The position numbers and the translations under genes were made by a program. Below, one piece after another: positions 44,525-55,205 of a stretch of DNA of 64,000 bases. The notes under the pieces were generated by a model. The model made no database searches and was not told where the DNA came from. It was given only the letters and a program-made list of their open reading frames with translations. The stretch's first letter is position 1; each line of letters starts with the position of its first letter. Source of the DNA: Mycobacterium sp. 852002-51163_SCH5372311 (lineage in GTDB: Bacteria > Actinomycetota > Actinomycetes > Mycobacteriales > Mycobacteriaceae); NCBI RefSeq assembly GCF_001667115.1, contig NZ_LZIJ01000147.1, positions 1 to 64,000 of the forward strand, read 5' to 3'.

Positions 44525-45682
44525 ATGGCTTTTCGGCGCACCCTGGCTGTAGCTCTGGCATTAGGAGTCGCAGCTTCGACCCTGGCGGGCTGCGGTCACA
44601 CCGGACGACCCCCCGCCGCCAGCTCAACCAAGGTCAGTGCGCCCGCTCCAGCGCCGCCACTGTGCACCGACCCGACGGGCGTCCCGGCCGGCTTGTCACT
44701 GCAGGAAAAGCTCGCCCAGCTCCTGATGGTGGGCGTGCAGAACGCCGACGACGCCAAGGCGGTCGTCACCACCTATCACGTCGGCGGGATCTTCATCGGC
44801 AGCTGGACGGACCTGTCGATTTTCGACGGCCCGCTCGCCGAGATCGCTAAAAGCGCTGGCAAGCTGCCGCTGGCCGTGAGCGTCGACGAGGAGGGCGGCC
44901 GGGTCTCGCGGTTGAAGAAGCGTATCGGGGAGTCGCCGTCGCCTCGCGAGCTGGCGCAGACGCAAACGCCGCAATACGTCCACGACTTCGCGCTCGAGCG
45001 CGGCCGCAAGATGCGCGCATTGGGCATCACCATCGACTTTGCGCCGGTGGTCGACGTCACCAGCGCCCCCGACGACACCGTGATCGGGGACCGGTCCTTC
45101 GGCGCCGATCCGAAGACGGTCACCGACTACGCGGGGGCTTACGCACAGGGGTTGCGTGACGCCGGGCTGCTCCCGGTGCTCAAGCACTTCCCGGGCCACG
45201 GGCATGGCTCGGGCGACTCGCACAAGGGCGGGGTTGTCACGCCGCCGCTGAGCGACCTGCAGAACAACGACCTGCAGCCCTATCGGGCACTGGTGACCGC
45301 CAACCCGGTCGGTGTGATGGTCGGTCACTTGCAGGTTCCCGGGCTGACCGGTGACGACCCGGCCACCCTGAGCCGGGCCGCGGTGCAGTTGTTGCGGACC
45401 GGGACCGGCTACGGCGCTCCGGCTTTCGACGGCCCGATCTTCAGCGACGACCTGTCCAGCATGGCGGCGATATCCGACCGGTTCGGCGTATCGGAGGCGG
45501 TGCTGCGCAGCTTGCAGGCAGGCACCGACATCGCGCTGTGGGTCACCACCAAAGAGGTGCCCGCGGTCCTGAAGGAGCTGGAACAGGCCTGGAACGACGG
45601 CAAATTAGACAAGGCGGCGGTGGACGCCTCGGTGGTGCGGATCGCGAAGATGAAGCAGGTCAAGCCGGGGTGCGGACACTGA
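44525..45682 (+). CDS. lpqI: Lipoprotein beta-N-acetylglucosaminidase LpqI
   Basis: Protein of 385 residues. A signal peptide with lipobox LAGC makes Cys23 the acylated N terminus, so the enzyme is anchored on the outer face of the membrane. The GH3 domain shows the NagZ-type loop KHFPGHGHGSGDSH, whose Asp-His pair acts as general acid/base, and the nucleophile Asp in IFSDDLSSM. It releases GlcNAc from muropeptides in cell-wall recycling. ATG 44525 is the only sensible start. Orthologue of Rv0237. Confidence 0.93.
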   Translation: MAFRRTLAVALALGVAASTLAGCGHTGRPPAASSTKVSAPAPAPPLCTDPTGVPAGLSLQEKLAQLLMVGVQNADDAKAVVTTYHVGGIFIGSWTDLSIFDGPLAEIAKSAGKLPLAVSVDEEGGRVSRLKKRIGESPSPRELAQTQTPQYVHDFALERGRKMRALGITIDFAPVVDVTSAPDDTVIGDRSFGADPKTVTDYAGAYAQGLRDAGLLPVLKHFPGHGHGSGDSHKGGVVTPPLSDLQNNDLQPYRALVTANPVGVMVGHLQVPGLTGDDPATLSRAAVQLLRTGTGYGAPAFDGPIFSDDLSSMAAISDRFGVSEAVLRSLQAGTDIALWVTTKEVPAVLKELEQAWNDGKLDKAAVDASVVRIAKMKQVKPGCGH

Positions 45683-45745
45683 CACGACCGCGTGTTGCCT
45701 ACTCTGGAGTCAGATAGACAGGCTAGAGAGGCGTCAGAGGCATCC

Positions 45746-46387
45746 ATGGCGGGTGGTACCAAGCGGCTACCGCGTGCTGTCCGGGAACAGCAGATGCTGG
45801 ACGCTGCCGTGCAGATGTTCTCGCTCAACGGCTATCACGAGACGTCGATGGACACCATCGCCGCCGAGGCGCAGATCTCCAAGCCGATGCTCTACCTGTA
45901 TTACGGCTCCAAAGAGGATCTGTTCGGCGCCTGCCTGAACCGGGAGATGGGCCGGTTCATCGACGCGGTGCGCGCCGACATCGACTTCGAGCAGAGCCCG
46001 AAAGACTTGCTGCGCAACACGATCGTGTCGTTCCTGCGCTATATAGATGCCAACCGGGCGTCGTGGATCGTGATGTACACCCAGGCCACCAGCTCACAGG
46101 TGTTCGCCCAGACAGTGCGCGAGGGGCGCGAGCAGATCATCGAACTGGTGGCCGGGCTGGTGCGGGCCGGCAGCCGTAGCCCGCGGCCCGACGCCGAGCA
46201 CGAGATGATGGCGGTCGCGTTGGTGGGCGCGGGTGAGGCGATGGCCACCAGGGTCAGCACCGGCGATATCGATGTGGACGAGGCAGCCGAGCTGATGATC
46301 GAACTGTTCTGGCGCGGTCTCCGGGGCGGACCCGCCGAGCGGGATTCAGGCTCGAATCAGCCGGGCCCCAACGTCGCCGCAGGCTAA
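45746..46387 (+). CDS. TetR-family regulator (Rv0238-like)
   Basis: Protein of 213 residues with the TetR helix-turn-helix at about residues 12-58 (QMLDAAVQMFSLNGYHETSM, IAAEAQISKPMLYLYYGSKE). The ligand domain is helical. ATG 45746 is chosen over the frame start at 45692. It lies 63 bases after lpqI. An imperfect CTAC-N6-GTCA at 45699-45712, similar to the TTAC-N6-GTAA palindromes near fabG4/fadA2 and fadE5, lies in front of it, so it is a candidate regulator of those genes (inference). Confidence 0.87.
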   Translation: MAGGTKRLPRAVREQQMLDAAVQMFSLNGYHETSMDTIAAEAQISKPMLYLYYGSKEDLFGACLNREMGRFIDAVRADIDFEQSPKDLLRNTIVSFLRYIDANRASWIVMYTQATSSQVFAQTVREGREQIIELVAGLVRAGSRSPRPDAEHEMMAVALVGAGEAMATRVSTGDIDVDEAAELMIELFWRGLRGGPAERDSGSNQPGPNVAAG

Positions 46388-46396
46388 GTTCAGGGC

Positions 46397-47611
46397 GTGC
46401 AACACCGCCGCAACCTCGATTTCTATTGCGCGGTGGTCATCGTCGGAGTGCTGGCGGGGGTCGCCGGATTGGCCACGACTTTCGTATTGCGTTCCGTCGA
46501 ACACCTCACGTACCACTACACATTCGGTCCGTTGCTCGCCGGAATCGCCAGCAGTAGTCCGGTGCGCCGCGCGCTGGGCCCGATGGCCGGCGCCGCGCTG
46601 GCAGCGGTGGGGTGGAGGATGCTGCGACGCCGCAGCGAGGTGCCGCCCCTTGAGCCGACCATCACCCAGCATCGCCGGATACCGCGGTTGTCGTGGAGCA
46701 TCGACGCCCTGCTGCAGGTGCTGCTCGTCGGCTCCGGCGCCTCGCTCGGCCGGGAAGGCGCTCCACGCCAATTCGCCGCTGCATTAAGCGATTTGGCCAC
46801 CGGATGGCTCAGGCGGCTGTCGCCCGGCGACCGCGAGATCCTGTTGGCCTGCGCGGCCGGGGCCGGCCTGGGGGCGGTCTACGCGGTGCCGGCGGCCGGT
46901 GCGCTGTTCACCGTGCGGATCATCCTGAGCACCTGGCATCCGCGTGCCGTCGGTGCGGCGTTGATCACCTCAAGCCTGGCCGTCGCAGTCGGTTCTTTGA
47001 TCACACACGATCACCCCAGTTTGGCGTGGCCCAGCGCGGAACGCACGTTTGAGTTGAGTGGGCAGGCGCTGATCTTGGCGCCGGTGACGCTGGGGGTCGG
47101 ATTGGCCTTCAACCGGCTGATGGCCGCGGCGCGCCCGGGCGCCCCGATGAGCAGCTGGGTGCTGATCCCGGCTCTGGCCGGTGCCGGGTTGGTGACGGGA
47201 ATCTGCTCGCATTGGTGGCCTGAGCTGCCCGGCAACGGGCGAAGCATCCTGACCGTCAGCCTCGCCTCCGGAATGACGCTGTCCACCGCCGCGGTCATCC
47301 TGGTGCTGAAACCGTTGCTGACCGCGCTGTTCCTGCGCGCCGGCGGCGCAGGCGGCATGCTCACACCGTCGCTGGCCACCGGTGCCGCGGCCGGGTCGGT
47401 ATTGGTGCTGGCCGTCAACTCCGCGGCCGGGACGCACCTCCATGCGCCCGTGGTCTCGCTGGCCGGTGCCGCGGGCGTGCTCGCGGTGACCCAGGGGTCA
47501 CCGATCTGGGCCGCGATCTTCGTCTGGGAACTAGCCCGGCCGCCGGTTTGGCTGTTCCTGGTCTTCCTGGTGACCGCGGTCGGCGCGCACGCGCTGAAGA
47601 AGGCGCTATAG
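46397..47611 (+). CDS. ClC-type chloride channel/antiporter
   Basis: Protein of 404 residues with about ten to twelve hydrophobic helices. The ClC signature reads GSGASLGREGAPRQF (GREGP-like), followed by AAGAGLGAVYAVPAAGALF and, in the second half, LFLRAGGAGGMLTPSLATGA. In typical ClC proteins the first anion-binding motif is GSGIP; here it is GSGAS, so ion preference may differ. GTG 46397 starts 9 bases after the TetR stop. Its 3' end overlaps the convergent htdX stop by 6 bases. In M. tuberculosis this position holds vapBC24 instead. Confidence 0.83.
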   Translation: MQHRRNLDFYCAVVIVGVLAGVAGLATTFVLRSVEHLTYHYTFGPLLAGIASSSPVRRALGPMAGAALAAVGWRMLRRRSEVPPLEPTITQHRRIPRLSWSIDALLQVLLVGSGASLGREGAPRQFAAALSDLATGWLRRLSPGDREILLACAAGAGLGAVYAVPAAGALFTVRIILSTWHPRAVGAALITSSLAVAVGSLITHDHPSLAWPSAERTFELSGQALILAPVTLGVGLAFNRLMAAARPGAPMSSWVLIPALAGAGLVTGICSHWWPELPGNGRSILTVSLASGMTLSTAAVILVLKPLLTALFLRAGGAGGMLTPSLATGAAAGSVLVLAVNSAAGTHLHAPVVSLAGAAGVLAVTQGSPIWAAIFVWELARPPVWLFLVFLVTAVGAHALKKAL

Positions 47612-48448
47612 GGGCCGGACAGTGCCGGTCAGGTACGGGTATCCCTTGGCGACATTGCGCAACGCGAGATCCCAGCCGTCGTCCTGCTTTTCGACGTAGA
47701 GTCCCCCGGTGCCCGGGAGCACCAGGGGCTTGCCGAATTTCACCGAATACCGCACCGCGTCCGGGAACTGGGCCTCAATGTTTGCCAATACCGCTGCGGC
47801 ACTGAACATTCCGTGTGCGATCACGGTGGGGAACCCGAAGAGTTTGGCCGCGACCGGGTTGGTGTGGATCGGGTTGTGATCGCCGCCGACGAACGCGTAG
47901 CGACGGATCTGGCTAGGTGACACCCGCAGGACGGAGCTCGGCGGCGGCAGCTTGGGCTCCTTCTGCGGCGGCGGCTTGGGTTCGTCGGACAAGCTGGTCC
48001 GCTGCTGGTGCAGGAACGTCGTCACCTGGTGCCACGCGGTGTCATTGCCGACGTTCACGTCGGTCACCAGGTCGACCAGCAGACCTTTCCGGTGTTCGCG
48101 CAGGTTCTCGGCATGCACCTGCACGCCGACCGTGTCGGTCACCGCGATCGGCCGGAACTGCGTGATGTGGTTCTCCAGGTGAATGGATCCCATTGCGGCA
48201 AAAGGAAAGTCGAACGAGGTGACCAGCGACATCATCGTCGGGAAGGTCAACGCGAACGGATAGGTCAGCGGCACGTTGTTGCCGTAGCGCAAACCGGTGA
48301 CGGCCGCATAGGCGGCGACATTGGTGTGGTCGATCGGCAGTTCGTCCACCTTGACGGTGCGCTCGGGCAACTTGTCGCCGCGGGGTACGAACGGCATGGC
48401 TCCGGCGGCCGCGCGCAACATGTTTCTCAGGCCGCTTGGTTGGTTCAT
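47606..48448 (-). CDS. htdX: (3R)-hydroxyacyl-ACP/CoA dehydratase HtdX
   Basis: Protein of 280 residues with two hot-dog domains. The hydratase-2 motif lies in the C-terminal half: YAFVGGDHNPIHTN followed by FGFPTVIAHGM, giving the catalytic Asp-His pair. It dehydrates (R)-3-hydroxyacyl thioesters in fatty-acid elongation. ATG 48448 gives MNQPSGLRNMLRAAAGA and the same length as Rv0241c. It follows fabG4 by 22 bases on the same strand, so reductase and dehydratase are co-expressed. Confidence 0.93.
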   Translation of the reverse strand: MNQPSGLRNMLRAAAGAMPFVPRGDKLPERTVKVDELPIDHTNVAAYAAVTGLRYGNNVPLTYPFALTFPTMMSLVTSFDFPFAAMGSIHLENHITQFRPIAVTDTVGVQVHAENLREHRKGLLVDLVTDVNVGNDTAWHQVTTFLHQQRTSLSDEPKPPPQKEPKLPPPSSVLRVSPSQIRRYAFVGGDHNPIHTNPVAAKLFGFPTVIAHGMFSAAAVLANIEAQFPDAVRYSVKFGKPLVLPGTGGLYVEKQDDGWDLALRNVAKGYPYLTGTVRPL

Positions 48449-48470
48449 CTGCTTTCCCTCCGGAACTGCG

Positions 48471-49835
48471 TCACGCGCCCAGCATGGCCTGGCCGCAGAC
48501 ACGAATGACGTTGCCCGTCACCGCATTCGAAGCCGGGCTGGCGAAATAAGCGATGGTCTCGGCGACGTCGACGGGCTGACCGCCCTGCAACAGCGAGTTC
48601 AGCCGGCGGCCCACCTCCCGGGTGGCCAGCGGGATGGCCGCCGTCATCTGAGTTTCGATGAAGCCCGGTGCGACGGCGTTGATCGTGATGCCCTTTTCGG
48701 CGAGTCCGGGCGCCAGCGCCTGAGTGAGACCGATCATTCCGGCCTTGGTGGTGGCGTAGTTGGTCTGCCCGCGGTTGCCGGCGATGCCGGCCATCGACGA
48801 CAGGCCGATCACCCGGCCGCCGTTCCCGATGCTGCCGTTGCCGATCAGGCCTTCGGTAAGACGTTGAGGGGCAAGCAGATTGACGGCCAACACGGCGTCC
48901 CAGCGGGCGTCGTCCATGTTGACCAGGAGCTTGTCGCGGGTGATGCCGGCGTTGTTGACCAGGATGTCGGCGCGCCCACCGTGGTGGTCGCGCAGGTGCT
49001 GGGTGATCTGGTCGACGGCGTCGTCGGCGGTGACGTCGAGCCACAACGGCGTGCCGCCGACCTTGCTGGCCGTTTCGGCCAGGGTCTCCTCAGCCGATTC
49101 CACGTCGATCGCGACCACGCGTGCGCCGTCGCGGGCGAACACCTCGGCGATGGTTGCGCCGATGCCCCGCGCGGCGCCGGTCACAATGGCGATCTTGCCG
49201 TCCAGGGGTCGGTCCCAGTCGGCCGGTGGCGTGGAGTCGGCGGCCCCCACGTAGAACACCTGGCCGTCAACGTAGGCCGACTTGGCCGAGAGAATGAACC
49301 GCATGGTGGATTCCAGGCCCGTCGCGGCCGGCTTGGCGTCCGGAGACAGGTAAACCAGGGCCGCGGTGGACCCGCGGCGCAGCTCCTTGCCCAGCGACCG
49401 CGTGAAACCCTCCAGCGCGCGCTGCGCGATCCGCTCGTCGGTGCCGGCGGCCGCCTCGGGCGTGGTGCCGACGACCACCACCCGCGCGCAACGGCCCAGA
49501 TTGCGCAGCAACGGGGTGAAGAATTCGTGCAGGGCCTTCAGCCCGGGAGGTGAGGTGATGCCGGTGGCGTCGAAAACCAGCCCGCCGAACGAGTCGGCCC
49601 AGCGTCCGCCGAGGTTGTTGCCCACCACGTCGTAGTCGTGGTCCAGCGCCGCACGCAACGGCTCGACCACCCTGCCGTCACCCCCGATGAGCAGGGATCC
49701 GGCCAGCGGCGGATCGCCCGGCCGGTAGCGGCGAAGGATCTCGGGCTGCGGGACACCGAGTTGCTTGGCCAGAAAGGATCCGGGGCCGGAGTTGGCAACC
49801 TGGGATAACAGATCGGGAGAACGCTTGGTGGCCAC
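48471..49835 (-). CDS. fabG4: 3-oxoacyl-ACP/CoA reductase FabG4
   Basis: Protein of 454 residues, the high-molecular-weight FabG type: an N-terminal flavodoxin-like domain (residues 1-200) and a C-terminal SDR domain with [12 protein letters not shown], and the catalytic Ser and Tyr-x3-Lys ([15 protein letters not shown]). It reduces 3-oxoacyl-CoA with NADH. GTG 49835 ([19 protein letters not shown]) gives the known length; the frame extends to 50249 but overlaps the fadA2 promoter. It diverges from fadA2 over 147 bases that contain a TTAC-N6-GTAA palindrome. Confidence 0.93.
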   Translation of the reverse strand: MATKRSPDLLSQVANSGPGSFLAKQLGVPQPEILRRYRPGDPPLAGSLLIGGDGRVVEPLRAALDHDYDVVGNNLGGRWADSFGGLVFDATGITSPPGLKALHEFFTPLLRNLGRCARVVVVGTTPEAAAGTDERIAQRALEGFTRSLGKELRRGSTAALVYLSPDAKPAATGLESTMRFILSAKSAYVDGQVFYVGAADSTPPADWDRPLDGKIAIVTGAARGIGATIAEVFARDGARVVAIDVESAEETLAETASKVGGTPLWLDVTADDAVDQITQHLRDHHGGRADILVNNAGITRDKLLVNMDDARWDAVLAVNLLAPQRLTEGLIGNGSIGNGGRVIGLSSMAGIAGNRGQTNYATTKAGMIGLTQALAPGLAEKGITINAVAPGFIETQMTAAIPLATREVGRRLNSLLQGGQPVDVAETIAYFASPASNAVTGNVIRVCGQAMLGA

Positions 49836-49893
49836 TGAAATGCCTTCCGTGTTGCGGGCGTGTGCGTATACGGCAACCGTATCTGGGAACGAA

Positions 49894-49909
49894 CTTACTT
49901 CAGAGTAAG
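49894..49909. promoter_or_regulatory. Palindrome CTTAC-N6-GTAAG in the fabG4/fadA2 divergent region
   Basis: CTTAC (49894-49898) and GTAAG (49905-49909) around TTCAGA. With the inner T/A pair the arms extend to six bases. The same TTAC-N6-GTAA pattern, with identical spacing, occurs in front of fadE5 at 53511-53526. A TetR-type repressor site is likely. Confidence 0.65.
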
Positions 49910-49982
49910 AACAGTGAGTAGTATGGCCGGTAACGGCCTGCCCCAAACTGACCCCCAAGGTGACGAGACAGACGGAGACGAA

Positions 49983-51305
49983 GTGGCCCCTGCTGCACAG
50001 AACAACTCTCAGACCAGGCGGCGAGTCGCCGTGCTCGGTGGCAACCGCATCCCATTCGGGAGGTCGGACCGCGCCTACGCCGAGGCGTCCAACCAGGACA
50101 TGTTCACCGCTGCGCTCGGTGGGCTGGTAGACCGCTTCGGCCTGGCCGGGCAGCGGTTGGGTGCGGTGGTCGGCGGCGCGGTGCTCAAGCACAGCCGCGA
50201 TTTCAACCTGATGCGCGAATGCGTGCTGGGCTCGGAGCTCTCGCCGCACACGCCGGCGTTCGATCTACAGCAGGCCTGCGGCACGGGTCTGCAGGCCGCG
50301 ATCGCGGCCGCCGACGGCATCGCGGCGGGCCGCTACGAGGTGGCGGTAGCCGGCGGCGTCGACACCACGTCTGACGCGCCGATCGCTCTGGGCGACGACC
50401 TGCGCCGCACCCTGCTCAAGGTGCGCCGGTCGAAGTCCAACGTGCAACGGCTGAAACTCGTGGGGACGCTGCCGGCCAACCTCGGGCTCGACCTTCCGGC
50501 CAACAGCGAACCGCGCACCGGGCTGTCCATGGGTGAGCACGCCGCCATCACCGCCAAGCAGCTGGGAATCAAACGTGTCGATCAGGACGAGCTTGCCGTC
50601 GCCAGCCACCGCAACATGGCCGACGCCTACGACCGAGGCTTCTTCGACGACCTGATCACCCCTTTTCTGGGGCTCTACCGCGACGACAATCTGCGTCCTG
50701 ACGCCAGCGTCGAGAAGCTGGCGGCGCTGCGGCCGGTATTCGGCGTCAAGGCCGGCGACGCGACGATGACGGCGGGAAATTCGACCCCGTTGACCGACGG
50801 CGCCTCGGTGGCCCTGCTGGCCAGCGAGCAGTGGGCCGAAGAACACTCCCTGTCTCCGCTGGCCTACTTCGTCGACGCCGAGACGGCGGCTGTCGACTAC
50901 GTCAACGGAAACGACGGGCTGCTGATGGCGCCGACCTATGCGGTGCCGCGGCTCCTGGCCCGAAACGGATTGAGCCTGCAGGACTTCGACTTCTACGAAA
51001 TCCACGAGGCGTTCGCCTCGGTGGTGCTGGCTCATCTGCAGGCGTGGGAGTCCGAAGAGTACTGCAAGCAGCGGCTGGGCCTGGATGCCGCGCTCGGGCC
51101 GATCGACCGGACCAAGGTCAACGTCAACGGCTCGTCGTTGGCTGCCGGCCACCCCTTCGCCGCCACCGGCGGGCGGATTCTGGCGCAGGCAGCCAAGCAG
51201 ATCGCCCAGAAAAAGGCTGAGCAATTCGGTGACGCCCCGGTGCGCGCGCTGATTTCGATCTGCGCCGCCGGCGGGCAGGGTGTGGCCGCCATTCTGCAGG
51301 CCTGA
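49983..51305 (+). CDS. fadA2: Acetyl-CoA acyltransferase (thiolase) FadA2
   Basis: Protein of 440 residues. The thiolase nucleophile Cys lies in [10 protein letters not shown], the catalytic His in [10 protein letters not shown] and [15 protein letters not shown], and the second Cys in SICAAGGQG. It cleaves 3-ketoacyl-CoA in beta-oxidation or runs in reverse. GTG 49983 ([14 protein letters not shown]) matches Rv0243; ATG 49923 would add 20 charged residues and is less likely. Two hairpins lie downstream. Confidence 0.92.
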   Translation: MAPAAQNNSQTRRRVAVLGGNRIPFGRSDRAYAEASNQDMFTAALGGLVDRFGLAGQRLGAVVGGAVLKHSRDFNLMRECVLGSELSPHTPAFDLQQACGTGLQAAIAAADGIAAGRYEVAVAGGVDTTSDAPIALGDDLRRTLLKVRRSKSNVQRLKLVGTLPANLGLDLPANSEPRTGLSMGEHAAITAKQLGIKRVDQDELAVASHRNMADAYDRGFFDDLITPFLGLYRDDNLRPDASVEKLAALRPVFGVKAGDATMTAGNSTPLTDGASVALLASEQWAEEHSLSPLAYFVDAETAAVDYVNGNDGLLMAPTYAVPRLLARNGLSLQDFDFYEIHEAFASVVLAHLQAWESEEYCKQRLGLDAALGPIDRTKVNVNGSSLAAGHPFAATGGRILAQAAKQIAQKKAEQFGDAPVRALISICAAGGQGVAAILQA

Positions 51306-51506
51306 GCCGGCGGGCATCCCATCGCGCTCACAGAAAACACCACGCTGAGACCAATGGGTTTCTTTTGGTGCGGTTTGTAACCCTAACGAACGGGTATCTG
51401 AGGGTTCGGATAGCCCCGTGTTGCGGTCTGACCCCCCGACCCCGACGGCGATACGGGGCTTCCCTGAAAACGACCGCCAGTCAGCGGAGACGGGCGTCCG
51501 GAAAGG

Positions 51507-51540
51507 CCGCCGCTGGAGTGAGGGGATCCAGCGGCGGTCT
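51507..51540 (+). terminator. Hairpin 1 in the fadA2/fadE5 gap
   Basis: CCGCCGCTGGA (51507-51517) pairs with TCCAGCGGCGG (51527-51537), followed by TCTTTTG. It lies about 200 bases after the fadA2 stop. The 319-base gap between the convergent genes contains these two hairpins and no gene that I can see. Confidence 0.7.
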
Positions 51541-51564
51541 TTTGAGTTGCACTCGGACAAAACA

Positions 51565-51600
51565 GGTCCCCCGCTTCGGCGTGGAAGCGGGGGACCTTTG
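51565..51600. terminator. Hairpin 2 in the fadA2/fadE5 gap
   Basis: GGTCCCCCGCTT (51565-51576) pairs perfectly with AAGCGGGGGACC (51585-51596) around CGGCGTGG; TTTG follows on the plus strand and an A-rich stretch precedes it, so it can work in both directions. Confidence 0.85.
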
Positions 51601-51624
51601 CTTTGAAATCCGGTCGGCCTGGCC

Positions 51625-53460
51625 TTAGAAGGCAGCCTCGTCGAGTTCCATGATGTCGTTGTCGAGCGTCTCGATGACCTCGCGAGTGCTGGTCAGCAAC
51701 GGCAGGAAGTTCTTCGCGAAGAACGACGCCACCGCGATCTTGCCCTCGTAGAAGGACCGCTCGGCACCGCTGGCGCCGGCGTCGAGTGCGGCCACCGCTA
51801 CTGCGGCCTGACGCTGCAGCAACCAGCCGATCACCAGATCGCCGACGCTCATCAGGAAGCGGACCGAACCCAGCCCCACCTTGTACAGGCTGGTGACGTC
51901 CTCCTGCGCGGCCATCAGGTAGCCGGTCAGCGAGGCCGCCATGGCCTGGACGTCGACCAGCGCCTTGGACAGCACCTCGCGCTCCATCTTCAGCCGGCCG
52001 TTGCCGGACTCGTTGTCGACGAACTGCTGGATCTCGCCCGCCACGTGGGCCAAGGCAACACCCTTGTCACGGATGATCTTGCGGAAGAAGAAATCCTGCG
52101 CCTGAATGGCCGTGGTGCCCTCGTAGAGCGAGTCGATCTTGGCGTCACGGATGTACTGCTCGATCGGGTAGTCCTGCAGGAAGCCGGACCCTCCGAAGGT
52201 CTGCAGGCTCTCGGTGAGCTTCGCGTAGGCCTGTTCGGAGCCGACGCCCTTGACCACCGGCAGCATCAGGTCGTTGATCCTGGCCGCCAACTTGGCGTCC
52301 ACACCGTGCACCGCCTCGGCGACCGCGGCATCCTGGAACGTCGCGGTGTAGATGTACAGCGCACGCAGACCCTCGGCGTAGGCCTTCTGGGTCATCAGCG
52401 ACCGGCGCACGTCGGGGTGGTGCGTGATGGTCACCCGCGGCGCGGTCTTGTCCGTCATCTGGGTCAGATCGGCGCCCTGCACCCGGGACTTGGCGTACTC
52501 GAGCGCGTTCAGGTAGCCGGTCGACAGGGTGGCGATCGCCTTCGTGCCGACCATCATGCGGGCCTGCTCGATGACCTCGAACATCTGCGCAATACCGTTG
52601 TGCACCTCGCCGACCAGCCAGCCCTTCGCGGGCACGCCGTGCTGGCCGAGCGACAGCTCACACGTCGCGGAGACCTTCAGGCCCATCTTGTGCTCGACGT
52701 TGGTGACGAACACGCCGTTACGCTCACCCAGCTCGCCGGTTTCGAAGTCGAACAGGAACTTCGGTACGAAGAACAGCGACAGCCCCTTGGTGCCCGGGCC
52801 GGCGCCCTCGGGGCGGGCCAGCACCAAGTGGAAGATGTTCTCGAACAGGTCGCCGGAATCGGCTGACGTGATGAATCGCTTGACACCGTCGATGTGCCAG
52901 GAGCCGTCCTCCTGCTGGACGGCTTTGGTCCGTCCGGCGCCCACATCGGAGCCGGCGTCCGGCTCGGTGAGCACCATGGTCGATCCCCAGCCGCGTTCGG
53001 CGGCCATGATCGCCCACTTCTTCTGCTCCTCGGTGCCGAGGTTGTAGAAGATCTGCGCGAAACCCGCGCCGCCGGCGTACATCCATGCCGCGGGGTTGGC
53101 GCCCAGAATGTGTTCGTGCAAAGCCCACAACAGCGCCTTGGGCGCCGGAGTGCCACCGAGTTCCTCGTCGAGGGCGACCTTGTCCCAACCCCCATCGATA
53201 ACCGCGCGAACCGAGTTCTTGAACGACTCCGGCAAGGTCACCGAGTGGGTCTCCGGGTCGAAAACCGGCGGGTTACGGTCGCCTTCGACGAATGAATCAG
53301 CCACCGGCCCCTCGGCGAGTCGGCTGATCTCCGCCAGCATTTCGCGGGCGACATCAGCGTCCAGATCGCTGTACTCGCCTTCGCCTAAAGCCTTGTCAAC
53401 GCCGAAGACCTCAAACAGGTTGAATACCTGGTCGCGGACGTTGCTCTTGTAGTGGCTCAC
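51625..53460 (-). CDS. fadE5: Acyl-CoA dehydrogenase FadE5
   Basis: Protein of 611 residues of the long acyl-CoA dehydrogenase type with broad chain-length use. Visible are [20 protein letters not shown] (flavin and substrate contact), the middle beta domain, and [20 protein letters not shown] with the catalytic-side Glu in [17 protein letters not shown] 53460 ([20 protein letters not shown]) has GAGGAGG 6 bases upstream and gives the length of Rv0244c. It diverges from the 2OG oxygenase gene, with the TTAC-N6-GTAA palindrome between them. Confidence 0.94.
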   Translation of the reverse strand: MSHYKSNVRDQVFNLFEVFGVDKALGEGEYSDLDADVAREMLAEISRLAEGPVADSFVEGDRNPPVFDPETHSVTLPESFKNSVRAVIDGGWDKVALDEELGGTPAPKALLWALHEHILGANPAAWMYAGGAGFAQIFYNLGTEEQKKWAIMAAERGWGSTMVLTEPDAGSDVGAGRTKAVQQEDGSWHIDGVKRFITSADSGDLFENIFHLVLARPEGAGPGTKGLSLFFVPKFLFDFETGELGERNGVFVTNVEHKMGLKVSATCELSLGQHGVPAKGWLVGEVHNGIAQMFEVIEQARMMVGTKAIATLSTGYLNALEYAKSRVQGADLTQMTDKTAPRVTITHHPDVRRSLMTQKAYAEGLRALYIYTATFQDAAVAEAVHGVDAKLAARINDLMLPVVKGVGSEQAYAKLTESLQTFGGSGFLQDYPIEQYIRDAKIDSLYEGTTAIQAQDFFFRKIIRDKGVALAHVAGEIQQFVDNESGNGRLKMEREVLSKALVDVQAMAASLTGYLMAAQEDVTSLYKVGLGSVRFLMSVGDLVIGWLLQRQAAVAVAALDAGASGAERSFYEGKIAVASFFAKNFLPLLTSTREVIETLDNDIMELDEAAF

Positions 53461-53510
53461 TACGTTCCTCCTCGTTGAGAATGCCACTTGTGGTTGGGCA
53501 CTAGGGCTAA

Positions 53511-53526
53511 GTTACCCACCAGTAAC
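53511..53526. promoter_or_regulatory. Palindrome GTTAC-N6-GTAAC upstream of fadE5
   Basis: GTTAC (53511-53515) and GTAAC (53522-53526) around CCACCA, 51 bases before the fadE5 start. Arms and spacing match the site at 49894-49909. Confidence 0.65.
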
Positions 53527-53660
53527 ACCGCTAAACTATATCCGTCTGATGGTCCAACGCAAGTCAATGTGAGCTAAATTTCACTATCTAACTAACCAAC
53601 CGGTTGGGAACGCGTCGGCAGCCCTTTGACCTGCGGCGATGGGATTTCAAGAGGAGTGTG

Positions 53661-54683
53661 GTGAGCGTCACGGCCCTCCCGGTGATCGATGCGCGCGCCG
53701 ACCCCGACGCGCTGCGCGAAGGCCTGCGCGAGGCCGCGCACGAGGTGGGTTTCTGCTATCTGACCGGCCACGGGGTGCCGGAGACGCTGGTGGGCAAGGT
53801 GCTCGCGACGGCGCGTCGGCTGTTTGCGCTGCCGCAGGCGGACAAAGACGCCATCGCCATGGTGCATAGCCCCCATTTCCGGGGATACACGCGGCTCGGT
53901 GGCGAGCTGACCCGCGGTGAGGTGGACTGGCGCGAGCAGATCGACGTGGGGCCGCAACGCCCCTCGATCGGAGGGACCGGCAAGCCGGATTACTTGTGGC
54001 TGCAAGGGCCCAACCAGTGGCCGGCGGCGCTGCCGGAACTGCCCGGCGTGATCGCGGAATGGGACGCCGCGCTTTCGCGCGTTGCCCGAACGTTGCTGCG
54101 CCACTGGGCGGTTTCGCTGGGCAGTCCGCCCGACGTGTTCGACGCGGCCTTCGCCGGAGCGCCCGCCACGCTGATCAAGGTGATCCGGTACCCCGCGCCG
54201 ACAGCCGGCGCGCAAGGCGTTGGCGCGCACAAAGATTCGGGGGTGCTGACGCTGCTGTTGGCCGAGCCGGGCAGCCGCGGACTGCAGGTGCGCCTACCCG
54301 ATTCAGGGCAGTGGATCGAGGTGCCGCCGTTGGACGGCGCGTTCGTCGTCAATATCGGTGAGCTGCTCGAGGTCGCGACCAGCGGCTACCTGCGCGCCAC
54401 CGAACACCGGGTGAACCTGCAGTTCCCGGCCGTCGAGCGGCTTTCGGTGGCGTACTTCTTCAACCCCCGGCTGGACGCGCGGATACCGGTGCTCTCGCTG
54501 CCCGCCAAACTGGCCGCCCGGGCCGGGATGCGCCCGGACCCGTCGGATCCGATCTTCGCCGTCTACGGGCGCAACGCGTGGAAGAGCAGATTGCGCGCGC
54601 ACCCGGATGTGGCTGCCGCGCACGGATATGCACCCGGTAGGCTCCAAACCGAGAATCCCGTTCTCGGCTCGAGGGGCGAATGA
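53661..54683 (+). CDS. 2-oxoglutarate/Fe(II) oxygenase, isopenicillin-N-synthase family
   Basis: Protein of 340 residues. The iron triad is His190, Asp192 (GAHKDSG) and His249 (ATEHRVN); Arg260-x-Ser262 (RLSVAYF) binds 2-oxoglutarate. The N terminus has the family DIOX_N block (VGFCYLTGHGVPE). It hydroxylates or desaturates an unknown small molecule. GTG 53661 is taken as start with GAGGAG 4 bases upstream; GTG 53658 is possible. It ends 6 bases before the flavin-reductase gene. I recall no gene here in M. tuberculosis. Confidence 0.88.
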   Translation: MSVTALPVIDARADPDALREGLREAAHEVGFCYLTGHGVPETLVGKVLATARRLFALPQADKDAIAMVHSPHFRGYTRLGGELTRGEVDWREQIDVGPQRPSIGGTGKPDYLWLQGPNQWPAALPELPGVIAEWDAALSRVARTLLRHWAVSLGSPPDVFDAAFAGAPATLIKVIRYPAPTAGAQGVGAHKDSGVLTLLLAEPGSRGLQVRLPDSGQWIEVPPLDGAFVVNIGELLEVATSGYLRATEHRVNLQFPAVERLSVAYFFNPRLDARIPVLSLPAKLAARAGMRPDPSDPIFAVYGRNAWKSRLRAHPDVAAAHGYAPGRLQTENPVLGSRGE

Positions 54684-55181
<498 letters not shown>

Positions 55182-55205
55182 GGACGGCGACCAGCCCGCC
55201 TCGGT

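Noticed and set aside
48471..50249. 592-residue version of FabG4
   Set aside because: It would run through the divergent promoter and into fadA2; GTG 49835 gives the known length.
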